Assembly (NCBI RefSeq): GCF_027214025.1
Contig: NZ_JAPWHB010000003.1
Span: 124,001 to 188,000 of the forward strand
Direction of reading: 5' to 3'
DNA length: 64,000 nt
DNA from: Parahoeflea alexandrii
GTDB taxonomy: Bacteria; Pseudomonadota; Alphaproteobacteria; Rhizobiales; Rhizobiaceae
A program made the position numbers and the translations under genes. How positions within the stretch are numbered: position 1 is the stretch's first letter; each line of letters opens with the position of its first letter. The notes below the pieces were generated by a model that saw only the letters and a program-made list of their open reading frames with translations, was not told the origin of the DNA and did not search any database. Shown piece by piece: positions 17,226-25,560 of this stretch.

Positions 17226-18530
17226 TTACGCGCGTCCGTGCAGAAGATCGTCCAAGGCAAAGGCCATAACCCTTGCCGAATCGACCATGTCGTCGATCCC
17301 CACATACTCGTCCGGCTGATGCGCCAGATCGAGGATGCCGGGGCCATAGGCGATACAGTCTTTCAAGCGACCAATGCGGTCAATATGTTTCTGATCGTAG
17401 GTGCCGGGCGAGACCACATGCACCGGCTCGCAGGCGAGCGCGGAGCGGATGCCGCGCTCGACCGCCTTGACCACCGGCGCCTCGACCGAGGTCATGGTGG
17501 GGCTGACCTGCCAGAGTTCCTCGAAATCGTAGCGGAAGTCTTTCCGTTCGGCCTTGACCCGCTCGAGCAGCGAAATGATCTCGCCGCGCACCTCCTCGGC
17601 CTGTTCCTCGATCAGGTAGCGCCGGTCGATGACCATGCGCGCCTCGTCGGGCACGCAGGCCGACGGGAAACCGGTGAAATCCGGATCGGGCTCTGCCTGC
17701 CCGCCGTGCAGCGAGTTGATGTTCATGGTGGATTGGCGGGCACCATCGGGCACCACCGGCATGGCGGTGTGCCTGCTGGCCAGAGCCGGAAACAGCGATG
17801 TTTCCATCTCGGCGATGACCGCGCCCATGTGACGGACAGCGCAATCGCCCAGGAACGGCATCGAGCCATGGGCGATGCGGCCGTGGGTCTTGATCTGGGC
17901 CCACATGACGCCGCGGTGACCGAGGCAGATGCGGTCCTTGTTGAGCGGCTCGGGGATGATCACGTGCTGCACGCGCTCGGGCGAGAAATAGCCCTGCTCC
18001 GCCAGCCAGGCGACACCGCCATAGCCGCCGGTTTCCTCGTCAGCCGTGCCCGAGATCTCAATGGCGCCGGGATAATCGGGAAAGAGGGCGACGAAGGCTT
18101 CGGCGGCGATGATCGATGCGGCAAGCCCGCCCTTCATGTCGCAGGCGCCGCGGCCATAGATCTTGCCGTCGGAGACGGTTCCGGCGAAGGGATCGAAGGT
18201 CCAGCCGGCGCCGGTCGACACCACATCGATATGGGAATTGAAATGAACGCAGGGGCCGGAGCGGCCGCCCTCGCGGCGGCAGATGACGTTCCAGCGCGGA
18301 TGGCGCTCGCTGTCGCCGGGCGTGCCTTCGGCGCGCAGCAACTTGATGTCGAACCCGGATTTTTCCAGACGCCGGGCGAGATACTCGCAGATGTCGCGAT
18401 AGAAATCGCCGGGCGGATTGAGCGTCGGGATGCGAATCAGATCCTGGGTCAAGGCCACCAGATCATCGCGCCGCGAGGCAATCTCCCTGGTCAGAGCCTG
18501 CTGCCGCCCCAGAATTTCCGCGCTTTCCAT
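17226..18530 (-). CDS. M20-family metallohydrolase, ArgE/DapE-like deacylase
   Basis: A 434-residue protein with the M20 di-zinc site: NSHIDVV (His and Asp ligands), IYGRGACDMKGG (bridging Asp region) and SGTADEETGGYGG (Glu-Glu). The dimerisation domain lies between, and the C-terminus has GPGILDLAHQPDEYVGIDD with the last His ligand. ATG at 18530 (MESAEILGRQQAL) is the likely start; the frame extends upstream without a better signal. It is the first gene of the seven-gene operon. A family of deacetylases, desuccinylases and amidohydrolases fits, so the imported compound may be an N-acyl amino acid or small amide. That is inference. Confidence 0.9.
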   Translation of the reverse strand: MESAEILGRQQALTREIASRRDDLVALTQDLIRIPTLNPPGDFYRDICEYLARRLEKSGFDIKLLRAEGTPGDSERHPRWNVICRREGGRSGPCVHFNSHIDVVSTGAGWTFDPFAGTVSDGKIYGRGACDMKGGLAASIIAAEAFVALFPDYPGAIEISGTADEETGGYGGVAWLAEQGYFSPERVQHVIIPEPLNKDRICLGHRGVMWAQIKTHGRIAHGSMPFLGDCAVRHMGAVIAEMETSLFPALASRHTAMPVVPDGARQSTMNINSLHGGQAEPDPDFTGFPSACVPDEARMVIDRRYLIEEQAEEVRGEIISLLERVKAERKDFRYDFEELWQVSPTMTSVEAPVVKAVERGIRSALACEPVHVVSPGTYDQKHIDRIGRLKDCIAYGPGILDLAHQPDEYVGIDDMVDSARVMAFALDDLLHGRA

Positions 18531-18612
18531 CGTTGCCCGCCCTTGCCAGCGCGGGGCGTTCGAACGGACGCACACCAGCGCTGTAACCCCTTGAAAGAAT
18601 ACATGCCTGGCT

Positions 18613-18640
18613 ACAATAGCGAGACAAACGGGGCTGGCAA
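18613..18640 (-). promoter_or_regulatory. Candidate sigma70-type promoter of the seven-gene operon
   Basis: On the minus strand TTGCCA (18640-18635) is followed after 16 bases by TATTGT (18618-18613). This lies about 80 bases upstream of the M20 hydrolase ATG and directly after the rlpA-like gene's end. It is recognised by pattern only. Confidence 0.4.
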
Positions 18641-18650
18641 GCGGATTGGA

Positions 18651-19034
18651 TCAGGAAACCACGCGATAGCAGACTTTGGCGACGCCTGACTTGATCATGC
18701 CGAGGTGGCTGGCAGCCGCCTTGGACACGTCGATGATGCGGCCCTTGACGAAAGGTCCCCGGTCATTGATGCGGACGACAACCGATTTTCCGTTGCGTGG
18801 ATTGACCACCTCGACCCTGGTTCCGAAACGAAGGCGCGGATGGGCGGCGGTCAGTTTCGACGGATCCATGCGCTCGCCAGACGCGGTGCGCGAGGTCAGG
18901 GCATACCATGAGGCGCGGCCACAGGACGGCTCGGCGGCGGAGGCCGGGCTGACGGCGGAAACAGTGGTTGCGGCAGTCATGAGGCCCGCAAGGAACAATG
19001 CGGCGGCCCGGGCGTTGAGAGTTGTTGACGTCAA
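18651..19034 (-). CDS. RlpA-like double-psi beta-barrel protein (septal ring lytic transglycosylase family)
   Basis: A 127-residue secreted protein. Residues 1-33 form a signal peptide (LFLAGLMTAATTVSAVSPASA). The rest is one RlpA-like domain: GRASWYALTSRTASGERMD, LTAAHPRLRFGTRVEVVN, and VRINDRGPFVKGRIIDVSKAAA, where the N-D-R-G-P-F motif and following Asp belong to the proposed catalytic groove. It lacks the SPOR domain of full-length RlpA, so septal targeting through denuded glycan is not evident. The family cleaves peptidoglycan glycan strands or resembles expansins. It stands just upstream of the seven-gene operon and is probably unrelated to it. Confidence 0.88.
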   Translation of the reverse strand: MTSTTLNARAAALFLAGLMTAATTVSAVSPASAAEPSCGRASWYALTSRTASGERMDPSKLTAAHPRLRFGTRVEVVNPRNGKSVVVRINDRGPFVKGRIIDVSKAAASHLGMIKSGVAKVCYRVVS

Positions 19035-19138
19035 TTTGGAATCCCTTTTGGTGATGCCGCGGGTAATGGGCAGTCAAGCAGGCCAAAAGAAGATCGCCAA
19101 GTTCACTTATTGTTGCGGTTTGTTGCAACCCGCCGACG

Positions 19139-20011
19139 CTAGCCCTTCCAGGTTCCGTCACGATACAGGGCCGCCAGCCCGGTGAAATAGTCGGGATACA
19201 GGAAACTGTATCCGGCCGCCTTGATCCTGGCGTTGGAAACGCGCTTGTTTTCGCCGTAAAACGAACGCGCCATCGGCGACAGGTCTGCGGTTTCGAAATC
19301 GATCTCGGCGGGCGGCTCGCGCCCCATGATCCGCGCCGCTTCGCTGACAACGTCCTGCGGCGGGGCCGGCATGTCGTCGGTGACATTGTAGATGCCGCCA
19401 AGCCGCTGCCTGGCGAGCAGGGCGGTGGCGCCGCCGATGTCGGCGACATGGATGCGGTTGAACACCTGTCCGGGCTTGATCAGCCGCCGGGCCTTGCCTT
19501 CATGGGCCGTCTTGAGCGCATTGCGTCCGGGACCATAGATTCCGGAAAGCCTGATGACGGCAAGCGGCACGCCGGCTCCGGCAGCCAGCCGGGTCCATCC
19601 GTCTTCAGCCGCCAGGCGGGCAACGGAGCGTTTGGAGACCGGCTTGCACGGGGTTTGCTCATCGACCCAGTCGCCGTCATGGTCACCATAGACGCCGACA
19701 GTGGAGAGATAGCCGATCCATTCGAGCTTCGGCATCGGGCGGCGCAAACCGCCGGCAAATGCGTCGAGAAGCGGGTCGCCGTCGGTGTCGGGCGCAATCG
19801 ACATGACCAGGTGGGTGACCTCGCTCAGTGCGGCGGCCAGATCATCCGATGGCATGCCGCCTTCATAGACGAACGGTGTCAGGCCGGCGCCTTGCAACGC
19901 AGCGAACCGTTCCGGGCTTCGCGTGGTGCCGCCGGAAAAATCACACTCACCGGCAAGCGTCCGGGCAATGGCAAGACCGGAAAATCCGGCGCCGAAGATC
20001 ATCAGTCTCAT
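19139..20011 (-). CDS. NAD(P)-binding SDR/epimerase-like protein (YeeZ type)
   Basis: A 290-residue protein starting MRLMIFGAGFSGLAIARTL, an atypical GxGxxG Rossmann motif as in YeeZ-like extended SDRs. It has YLSTVGVYGDHDGDWVDE, RLSGIYGPGRNALKT and FNRIHVADIGGATALL, all typical of NAD-dependent epimerase relatives, but the usual YxxxK motif is not clear. The ATG at 20011 lies four bases after the stop of queG, with AGGGGTG as ribosome binding site, so it is the third gene of a unit GST-like gene, queG, SDR. No substrate is known. Confidence 0.85.
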   Translation of the reverse strand: MRLMIFGAGFSGLAIARTLAGECDFSGGTTRSPERFAALQGAGLTPFVYEGGMPSDDLAAALSEVTHLVMSIAPDTDGDPLLDAFAGGLRRPMPKLEWIGYLSTVGVYGDHDGDWVDEQTPCKPVSKRSVARLAAEDGWTRLAAGAGVPLAVIRLSGIYGPGRNALKTAHEGKARRLIKPGQVFNRIHVADIGGATALLARQRLGGIYNVTDDMPAPPQDVVSEAARIMGREPPAEIDFETADLSPMARSFYGENKRVSNARIKAAGYSFLYPDYFTGLAALYRDGTWKG

Positions 20012-20015
20012 GGGT

Positions 20016-21236
20016 TCACCCCTGTTCCAGTGCATTTCCTGCGCCAAGCGCCATCCGCCATTCTTCCCTGACTTCCACTTCGGGCTCCTGACCAGCCTCG
20101 GCAGCAAGCCGGCGCAGCCGGTCAGGTGCAACCAATTGCGACAGGGCCCAGACGGCGGCCCCCCGCACCAGCGGCGACGCGTCGTTCAGCAAGGATTCGC
20201 AGGGCGGCACGAGATCCGGCTCGCCACTGTTGCCTGCGGCCATCAGCACATTGCGCAGGAACCTGTCGCGGCCGATACGCTTGACCGGAGAGCCTGAGAA
20301 GAAAGTCCGGAACGCCGGGTCATCCATGGCGAGAAAGCCCAAAAGCGACGGCGCGCGCAGGTCTTCGCGCGCGACCAGTTTCGCCTCGCTTGCGGCCCGG
20401 GCGTACTTGTTCCAGGGGCAAGCCGCCAGGCAATCGTCGCAGCCATAGACGCGGTTGCCGATGGCTGTGCGGAATTCGCGCGGAATCGGGCCCTTGTTCT
20501 CGATGGTCAGATAGGAAATGCAACGCCGCGCATCGATCTGGTAGGGGGCCGGGAAAGCATCCGTCGGACAGGCATCGAGACAGGCGCGGCAGGAGCCGCA
20601 ATGGTCGATTTCGGGGACATCGGCTGCCAGATCAACGGTGGTGAAGATCGAGCTGAGGAAGATCCAGGAGCCGTGGCTGCGGCTGACCAGATTGGTGTGC
20701 TTGCCGATCCAGCCCAGGCCCGCGGCCTGCGCCAGCGGTTTTTCCATCACCGGAGCGGTGTCGACAAAGACCTTGACGTCACCGCCGGCACGGGCGGCGA
20801 ACTTGCCCGCCAGTTCCTTCAGCTTACCCTTGATGATGTCATGGTAATCGCGGTTGCGGGCATAGACCGAGATCGAGGCGTTTCCGGGTTGGTCCAGGTT
20901 TTCAAGCGGGTCGCAATCGGGGCCGTAGTTCATTGCCAGCACGATCACCGAGCGCGCTTCCGGCCACAGACCCTTCGGATCGGATCGGCGATCCAACGTT
21001 TCCGCAAGCCATTGCATGGAGCCATGGCGGCCAAGCGCCACGAATTTGGTCAGGCGATCGCGCAAGCTGGCTTGCGCATCCGCGGGGGTCACGGCAAGAG
21101 CGCAAAAGCCCAGACGCTCTGCCTCGGTGTTCAGGAACGCTTTAAGCCGTTCCGCCCTTGCTTCGGAGACATTCGCGCCGCCGGGGGCTACCGCGCCGTC
21201 CGGCGTATGGGGCCGGCTATGGCTTCCGCCCGCCAT
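20016..21236 (-). CDS. queG: Epoxyqueuosine reductase
   Basis: A 406-residue cobalamin-dependent iron-sulfur enzyme that reduces epoxyqueuosine to queuosine in tRNA, the last step of queuosine synthesis. Two 4Fe-4S ferredoxin-like motifs are visible: CGSCRACLDACPTDAF and CDDCLAACPWN, with RRCISYLTIENKG between. The catalytic Asp region is FVDTAPVMEKPLAQAAGLGWIGKHTN. A HEAT-like C-terminus (VRGAAVWALSQLV) completes the family structure. The ATG at 21236 starts five bases after the preceding gene's stop. The extra roughly 20 N-terminal residues before VSEARAERL are weakly conserved, so the start could be inexact. Confidence 0.96.
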   Translation of the reverse strand: MAGGSHSRPHTPDGAVAPGGANVSEARAERLKAFLNTEAERLGFCALAVTPADAQASLRDRLTKFVALGRHGSMQWLAETLDRRSDPKGLWPEARSVIVLAMNYGPDCDPLENLDQPGNASISVYARNRDYHDIIKGKLKELAGKFAARAGGDVKVFVDTAPVMEKPLAQAAGLGWIGKHTNLVSRSHGSWIFLSSIFTTVDLAADVPEIDHCGSCRACLDACPTDAFPAPYQIDARRCISYLTIENKGPIPREFRTAIGNRVYGCDDCLAACPWNKYARAASEAKLVAREDLRAPSLLGFLAMDDPAFRTFFSGSPVKRIGRDRFLRNVLMAAGNSGEPDLVPPCESLLNDASPLVRGAAVWALSQLVAPDRLRRLAAEAGQEPEVEVREEWRMALGAGNALEQG

Positions 21237-21240
21237 CTGC

Positions 21241-21933
21241 CTAGAAGTCAAGGTCGGCGTAGTGGGCGACCGGCGGCAGGTTGCGGATCCGGTCGGCCAG
21301 CAAGGGCCGGAAGGACGGACGCGACTTGACCCGCTGGTACCATTCCTTGGCCTGCGGGTACTCGTTCCAGTCGATCTCGCCGAGATAATCCATCACCGAG
21401 AGCGAAGCCGCGGCGGCAAGATCGGCATAGCTGAGCTTGTCGCCGGCCAGCCAGGCGCGGGATCCGGCAAGCCAGGAGAGGTATTTCATGTGCTGGCGGA
21501 TATTGGCGCGGCCGGTGCGCAGCATCTTCGGATCGGGGGCGCCGCCGCCCTTGCTCGTGGGCAATTGCAGCTTGATGATCCGCTCGCGCACCAGCGGGCG
21601 CACCACGTCCTGCTCGAACTTGATCATGAACCATTCCGTCAGCCGGCGGATTTCGGCGCGGCGGAACGGGTCCTCAGCCAGAAGCCGGCGGTCGCGCTTG
21701 AACACGCCGAAGGATTCATCGAGCCATTCGGCAATGATGTGCGGCCCGCACAGGGCGTGGCCATTGTCGGTCACGCAGACAGGCAGGGTGCCGGCCGGAT
21801 TGATCTTGAGAAAATCCGGACGCTTCTCCCAGGGCAGCTCCTCCACCAGCTCCGCGGCAAAATCGACCTCGTTGAAACAGACCCTGACGAAACGGGACGC
21901 TGCGGATATGGTGTGATGATAAAGAACTGGCAT
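21241..21933 (-). CDS. fzlA: GST-fold protein, probable FtsZ-binding FzlA homologue
   Basis: A 230-residue glutathione-S-transferase-like protein: thioredoxin-fold half ([34 protein letters not shown]), then a helical half ([23 protein letters not shown]). It lacks the usual strong glutathione-site cysteine or tyrosine. The overall length, the PWEKR segment and the conserved tail HYADLDF, with Asp227 near the end, resemble the alphaproteobacterial FzlA group that binds curved FtsZ filaments and promotes septal wall synthesis. I recognise this by memory of the family, without alignment. Tight spacing to queG suggests an operon, and divergent uppP gives a cell-envelope neighbour. Confidence 0.65.
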   Translation of the reverse strand: MPVLYHHTISAASRFVRVCFNEVDFAAELVEELPWEKRPDFLKINPAGTLPVCVTDNGHALCGPHIIAEWLDESFGVFKRDRRLLAEDPFRRAEIRRLTEWFMIKFEQDVVRPLVRERIIKLQLPTSKGGGAPDPKMLRTGRANIRQHMKYLSWLAGSRAWLAGDKLSYADLAAAASLSVMDYLGEIDWNEYPQAKEWYQRVKSRPSFRPLLADRIRNLPPVAHYADLDF

Positions 21934-22120
21934 CGTGAAGCTGAGCGTGTTTGCGTTGGCGCCGGTGCGCGGGACTGGTCAGATTCCGGAAAATAGAGCT
22001 ATAGGGACTGGCCCACGGCAAGACAAGCGAATCACTGATCAGGTGTCCGCGAATCCTCGTCGCCAAAAGGGGCGATCCAATGGCGCATGCCTTCAATCGT
22101 GCAGAAAGGGACACTCCGGC

Positions 22121-22924
22121 ATGAATGAAACGACAATTGTGGGGGCATTTCTCGGCCTCATCGAAGGTCTTACGGAGTTTGTCCCGGTCTCGTCGACGGC
22201 GCATCTGCTGCTGGCGGGACATTTCCTCGGCTTCCAGTCCCCGGGAAACAGCTTCGAGGTGCTGGTGCAGCTGGGCGCGATCCTGGCAATCCTGTCGGTC
22301 TATTTCGCCCGGCTCTGGACCCTTGCCATCTCACTCCCGTCGAGCGCCCGGGCGCGGCATTTTGTCGGGGCCATTCTGGTGGCTTTCCTGCCGGCAGCGT
22401 TGATCGGGGCGCTGGCGCATGGCTTCATCAAGTCGGTGCTGTTCGAATCGACAGCGCTGATCTGCTGGGTGCTGATCGGCGGCGGCATCATTCTGCTGAT
22501 CATCGACCGGATGAAGCTTACGCCGAAATACACCAATGTGATGGATTATCCGATGTCGCTGGCCTTCAAGATCGGGCTTTGCCAGTGCCTGGCGATGATT
22601 CCCGGCACCTCACGGTCGGGCGCAACCATCGCCGGCGCATTGCTGATGGGGACCGACAAGCGCTCGGCGGCAGAATTCTCGTTCTTTCTCGCCATGCCGA
22701 CCATGGTCGGAGCCTTCACGCTCGATCTCTACAAGAACTACGACAAGCTCGCCTATGACGATGTGGTTACGATCATCGTCGGATTTGTCATGGCCTTCAT
22801 CGCCGGCGTGATCGTGGTGCGCAGCCTGCTCGATTTCGTTTCACGACACGGCTTTGCCCCGTTCGCCTGGTGGCGAATCGCAGTCGGCAGTCTGGGTCTT
22901 GTCGGATTGTGGCTGCTCGGCTGA
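22121..22924 (+). CDS. uppP: Undecaprenyl-diphosphatase (UppP/BacA)
   Basis: A 267-residue integral membrane phosphatase that recycles undecaprenyl pyrophosphate, the lipid carrier for peptidoglycan and polysaccharides, and gives bacitracin tolerance. Motif one is [19 protein letters not shown] with Glu15, Glu19 and His28. Motif two is [16 protein letters not shown]. About eight membrane helices are predicted. The frame is open from 21935, but the ATG at 22121 with AGGGA upstream matches the family N-terminus. The 187 bases between it and the divergent GST-like gene presumably hold both promoters; I did not find a clear one. Confidence 0.97.
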   Translation: MNETTIVGAFLGLIEGLTEFVPVSSTAHLLLAGHFLGFQSPGNSFEVLVQLGAILAILSVYFARLWTLAISLPSSARARHFVGAILVAFLPAALIGALAHGFIKSVLFESTALICWVLIGGGIILLIIDRMKLTPKYTNVMDYPMSLAFKIGLCQCLAMIPGTSRSGATIAGALLMGTDKRSAAEFSFFLAMPTMVGAFTLDLYKNYDKLAYDDVVTIIVGFVMAFIAGVIVVRSLLDFVSRHGFAPFAWWRIAVGSLGLVGLWLLG

Positions 22925-22934
22925 GCCGGAAGGG

Positions 22935-23087
22935 CTACTCGGCGACGGCCTGAACGGCGCAGGGATCGACGCCATAGGCCGGGGTGCAGCCCTTGGAAGA
23001 ATGGGCAACGCTGCGCGGCGCAAAGGCGGATGCGGACAGAATCACCACAATTGCGAATGCGAACGCGGATACGACTGTTTTACCCAT
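22935..23087 (-). CDS. 50-residue secreted small protein, function unknown
   Basis: A short frame of 50 codons starts MGKTVVSAFAFAIVVILSA, continues SAFAPRSVAHSSKGCTPAYG and ends VDPCAVQAVAE. It has a Lys near the start, a strongly hydrophobic core and a plausible cleavage site after SAFA, so it looks like a signal peptide plus a tiny mature domain of about 27 residues with two cysteines (a likely disulfide). GGGA stands nine bases before the ATG. It is convergent with uppP, ending 10 bases beyond that gene. I do not recognise the family. It is too short for usual gene finders and could be missed. Confidence 0.6.
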   Translation of the reverse strand: MGKTVVSAFAFAIVVILSASAFAPRSVAHSSKGCTPAYGVDPCAVQAVAE

Positions 23088-23341
23088 TAACTCATGTCCC
23101 GATGGTAACTGATGCAGTGCGCTGCGTCATGCAGCCCGGCATTGATCTTTATTAACGTGTTTGAACTGTTCCGATTCCCGGCACATTGCGCAGGGGGCAT
23201 ATTTGCCGAACCGGACGAGTGAGCCCCGTCGGACGGACATTGCCCGCCGCAGAAGCAGGGGCGATTTACGCTTCTCCGCAATTTGGTTCAAGCCCGAATC
23301 CCGGACCTCCCCCAATAAAGCGGCTCTTTCTTAAATCATCG

Positions 23342-24106
23342 CTAACCATGCGCCATTCCGGCAACACTTCGCCGGATCAGATCGAGCGCCAGCACGGTCA
23401 GACAGATTTTGAAGATGAGCTGAAAGCGGCTTTCAGGCGTCTTGCGCAGGATGTGGGTTCCGACCCAGGTTCCTGCCAGTCCGGTGAGAACCATCGCGGC
23501 GATCAGTGGCAGCCAGGGCCCGAAGGCAAAGCCGGCAAGCGCGAAAGCCGCCGTCTTGACCATATGCTGAAGGCTCATCACCGCCGCCGTGGTGGCCTGA
23601 AATCGCAGCCGGTCGGGAAAGGCCTTGGACAGAACCACGGCGTTGAACGGGCCGGTGGCGCCAAAGATCATCGTCAGGAACGTGGTGATGGCTCCCGTCA
23701 CCGCGAAACCCGGCAGCCGGATGGCGGCGAGACGGGGCAGCCGCATCCAGGTGATCAGCAGGATGAACCCGCCAAGTGCGGCCTTGAGTACGGAATCAGA
23801 CAGCGCGCCCACCACGGAGCTGCCGGCCCAGGCTCCCGGAACGGCGCCGATGAAGAAGGCCGCCAGGCAGGTCCAGGCAACATGGCTGCGCAGCAGCGCG
23901 ACGCGGCCGACATTGGAGCCCAGTTGCACCACACCATGGACGGGAATGATGGCGACGACAGGCACCAGGTATCCCATCAGCGCAAGCAAGGCCACGCCGC
24001 CGCCAATGCCGACCGAGACGGTCAGTGCGGAGGTGAAGAAACTGGCGGTGATCAGGACAGCCGCCGCCCAGGCTTCAAGCCCCGGCGGCAGCAAGGCTGC
24101 TATCAA
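23342..24106 (-). CDS. TauE/SafE-family anion permease
   Basis: A 254-residue membrane protein with about eight helices in two repeats. The N-terminal SALTVSVGIGGGVALLALM and the second-half GAITTFLTMIFGATGPFNAV carry the Gly-rich signature of the TauE/SafE (DUF81) family. Members export sulfite, sulfoacetate or other organic anions. It starts nine bases after the stop of the NDUFA9-like gene upstream (24115), suggesting one transcript. The taurine genes at 58-64 kb would produce sulfite, but this gene is 35 kb away, so linkage is speculative. Confidence 0.88.
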   Translation of the reverse strand: MIAALLPPGLEAWAAAVLITASFFTSALTVSVGIGGGVALLALMGYLVPVVAIIPVHGVVQLGSNVGRVALLRSHVAWTCLAAFFIGAVPGAWAGSSVVGALSDSVLKAALGGFILLITWMRLPRLAAIRLPGFAVTGAITTFLTMIFGATGPFNAVVLSKAFPDRLRFQATTAAVMSLQHMVKTAAFALAGFAFGPWLPLIAAMVLTGLAGTWVGTHILRKTPESRFQLIFKICLTVLALDLIRRSVAGMAHG

Positions 24107-24114
24107 TGACCCGT

Positions 24115-25095
24115 TCAGGCTTCGCTTCCGGTGCCGCTGTACTGGCCGTGCGGACGGTAGCGGGTCAGGTAGCTCGGCAGGATCGCTTCCACGGTGGTCT
24201 GCGGGATACCGAGACCGGCCAGGGTGCGGTTGTCCCTGTTTGCGGCATCCGAGACGACGTTGTCGCTCTTGAGCAGAACCACCTGGTCATCGGTCAACGG
24301 CGGATCGATGAAAGGAACAAATGTCGCGATCTTGCCGATGAGCGAAGCCAGCCCCCACGGCAGCGGCAGCAGGGCGCGCTTGCGCTGGGTGACCTCAAGG
24401 ATCTCTTCGAGAACCTCCTTGAAGCTCATCACCCGCGGGCCGCCGAGTTCGTAGATCTTGCCGCCTTCCACAACGCCGTCGACGCTGCGGGCAACGGCCT
24501 CGGCAACGTCGCCGACATAGACCGGCTGGAACCTGGTTTCCCCACCGCCGATGAGCGGCAGGGCCGGCGAAAAGCGGGCCATTTCGGCAAACTTGTTAAA
24601 GAAACCGTCTTCCGGACCGAACACGATCGAGGGACGCAGGATCACCGCATCGGGCAGAACCTTGAGAACCGCAACTTCGGCCAGGCCCTTGGACCGGGCG
24701 TAGTCGGAGTCCGAATCAACATCGGCGCCGATCGCCGAGATATGGGTGAGACCGGCGCCTGCCGCCCGGGCTGCTTCCGCCACCGCGCGGGCGCCAAAGT
24801 CCTGCACCGCAGCAAAGGTGTTGCGGCCGGATTCAAACAGGATGCCGACGCAGTTGACGACGTGATCCGCGCCAATGACCGCACGGTCGACCGAGTCCCG
24901 GTTCCTGAGATTGGCCTGGACGGCAACGATCTGGCCAACACCGCCCAGGGGCTGAAGATGCCCGGCGAGATCGGGCCGGCGGACGGCCACGCGGATGCGG
25001 TACCCGCGGCGGGCGAGCGCACGCACGACGTGGCGGCCAACAAAGCCGGACCCGCCGAAGACCGTGACGAGCTTGGGTTGATTGAGCGATGTCAT
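24115..25095 (-). CDS. NDUFA9-like complex I-associated NAD(P)-binding protein
   Basis: A 326-residue atypical SDR. It starts MTSLNQPKLVTVFGGSGFVGR with the cofactor motif GGSGFVG, has VDRAVIGADHVVNCVGILFE, and FGPEDGFFNKFAEMAR, the diagnostic block of the complex I NDUFA9 subunit family. AGGGAG lies seven bases before the ATG at 25095. Alphaproteobacterial homologues of mitochondrial NDUFA9 occur widely outside the nuo operon; their place in the enzyme is not established for most. It precedes the TauE/SafE gene. Confidence 0.9.
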   Translation of the reverse strand: MTSLNQPKLVTVFGGSGFVGRHVVRALARRGYRIRVAVRRPDLAGHLQPLGGVGQIVAVQANLRNRDSVDRAVIGADHVVNCVGILFESGRNTFAAVQDFGARAVAEAARAAGAGLTHISAIGADVDSDSDYARSKGLAEVAVLKVLPDAVILRPSIVFGPEDGFFNKFAEMARFSPALPLIGGGETRFQPVYVGDVAEAVARSVDGVVEGGKIYELGGPRVMSFKEVLEEILEVTQRKRALLPLPWGLASLIGKIATFVPFIDPPLTDDQVVLLKSDNVVSDAANRDNRTLAGLGIPQTTVEAILPSYLTRYRPHGQYSGTGSEA

Positions 25096-25181
25096 CTGTG
25101 CACTCCCTGACAGGATCATTCGGGCCATATGTTTTCGCATGCGCAAAAAGATTCGGCCGCAGTCCACCCAAGCTCATAATC

Positions 25182-25225
25182 AAAAACCCCGGCGAGGTGA
25201 AGGGCTCCTCCAGCCCGTGCGGGGA
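25182..25225 (-). terminator. Rho-independent terminator after the pyrF-DUF1330 unit
   Basis: On the minus strand a CCCCG arm (25224-25220) pairs with CGGGG (near 25191-25187) and is followed by TTTTTG. A nested perfect hairpin GGGCT/AGCCC sits inside. It lies about 20 bases beyond the stop of the DUF1330 gene. Confidence 0.7.
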
Positions 25226-25247
25226 TTAATCGCAGCATGCCGTGGTT

Positions 25248-25541
25248 TCAGGCGTCATTGCCCTTGATGATCAGGAGCTCGCCGTCGGAAAACTCCTGAC
25301 GGATGGCCCTGGCCTTCTGATAGGTTTCGGAGTTGTAGCAGGCCAGCGCCGCCTCATAGCTCGGAAACTCGATGACCACATTGCGTGACCGCGCCTGGCC
25401 CTCGACCGGATCGAACTCGCCGCCGCGGACCAGGAATGTCGCGCCGAACTCCCTGTAAGCCGGCGTCGCGGTCTCGATATAGGCCTTGTATGCTTCAGGA
25501 TCGTGCACATCGATGCGGCCGATCCAGTATCCCTTTGCCAT
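25248..25541 (-). CDS. DUF1330 domain protein
   Basis: A 97-residue ferredoxin-like alpha/beta protein. It has MAKGYWIGRIDVHDPEAYKAY, FLVRGGEFDPVEG and RNVVIEFPSYEAALACYNS, the full DUF1330 pattern with conserved strand ends. The family is related to dimeric barrel enzymes but has no assigned reaction. The ATG at 25541 follows GGGAAGG. It lies 19 bases after pyrF and shares its transcript, ended by the terminator at 25182-25225. Confidence 0.9.
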   Translation of the reverse strand: MAKGYWIGRIDVHDPEAYKAYIETATPAYREFGATFLVRGGEFDPVEGQARSRNVVIEFPSYEAALACYNSETYQKARAIRQEFSDGELLIIKGNDA

Positions 25542-25560
25542 GCTAGCCTTCCCTTCTTTT

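Noticed and set aside
23087-23281. 64-codon minus-strand frame upstream of the small secreted protein
   Set aside because: Cys/Ser-rich without a ribosome site; overlaps the presumed promoter of the small gene.
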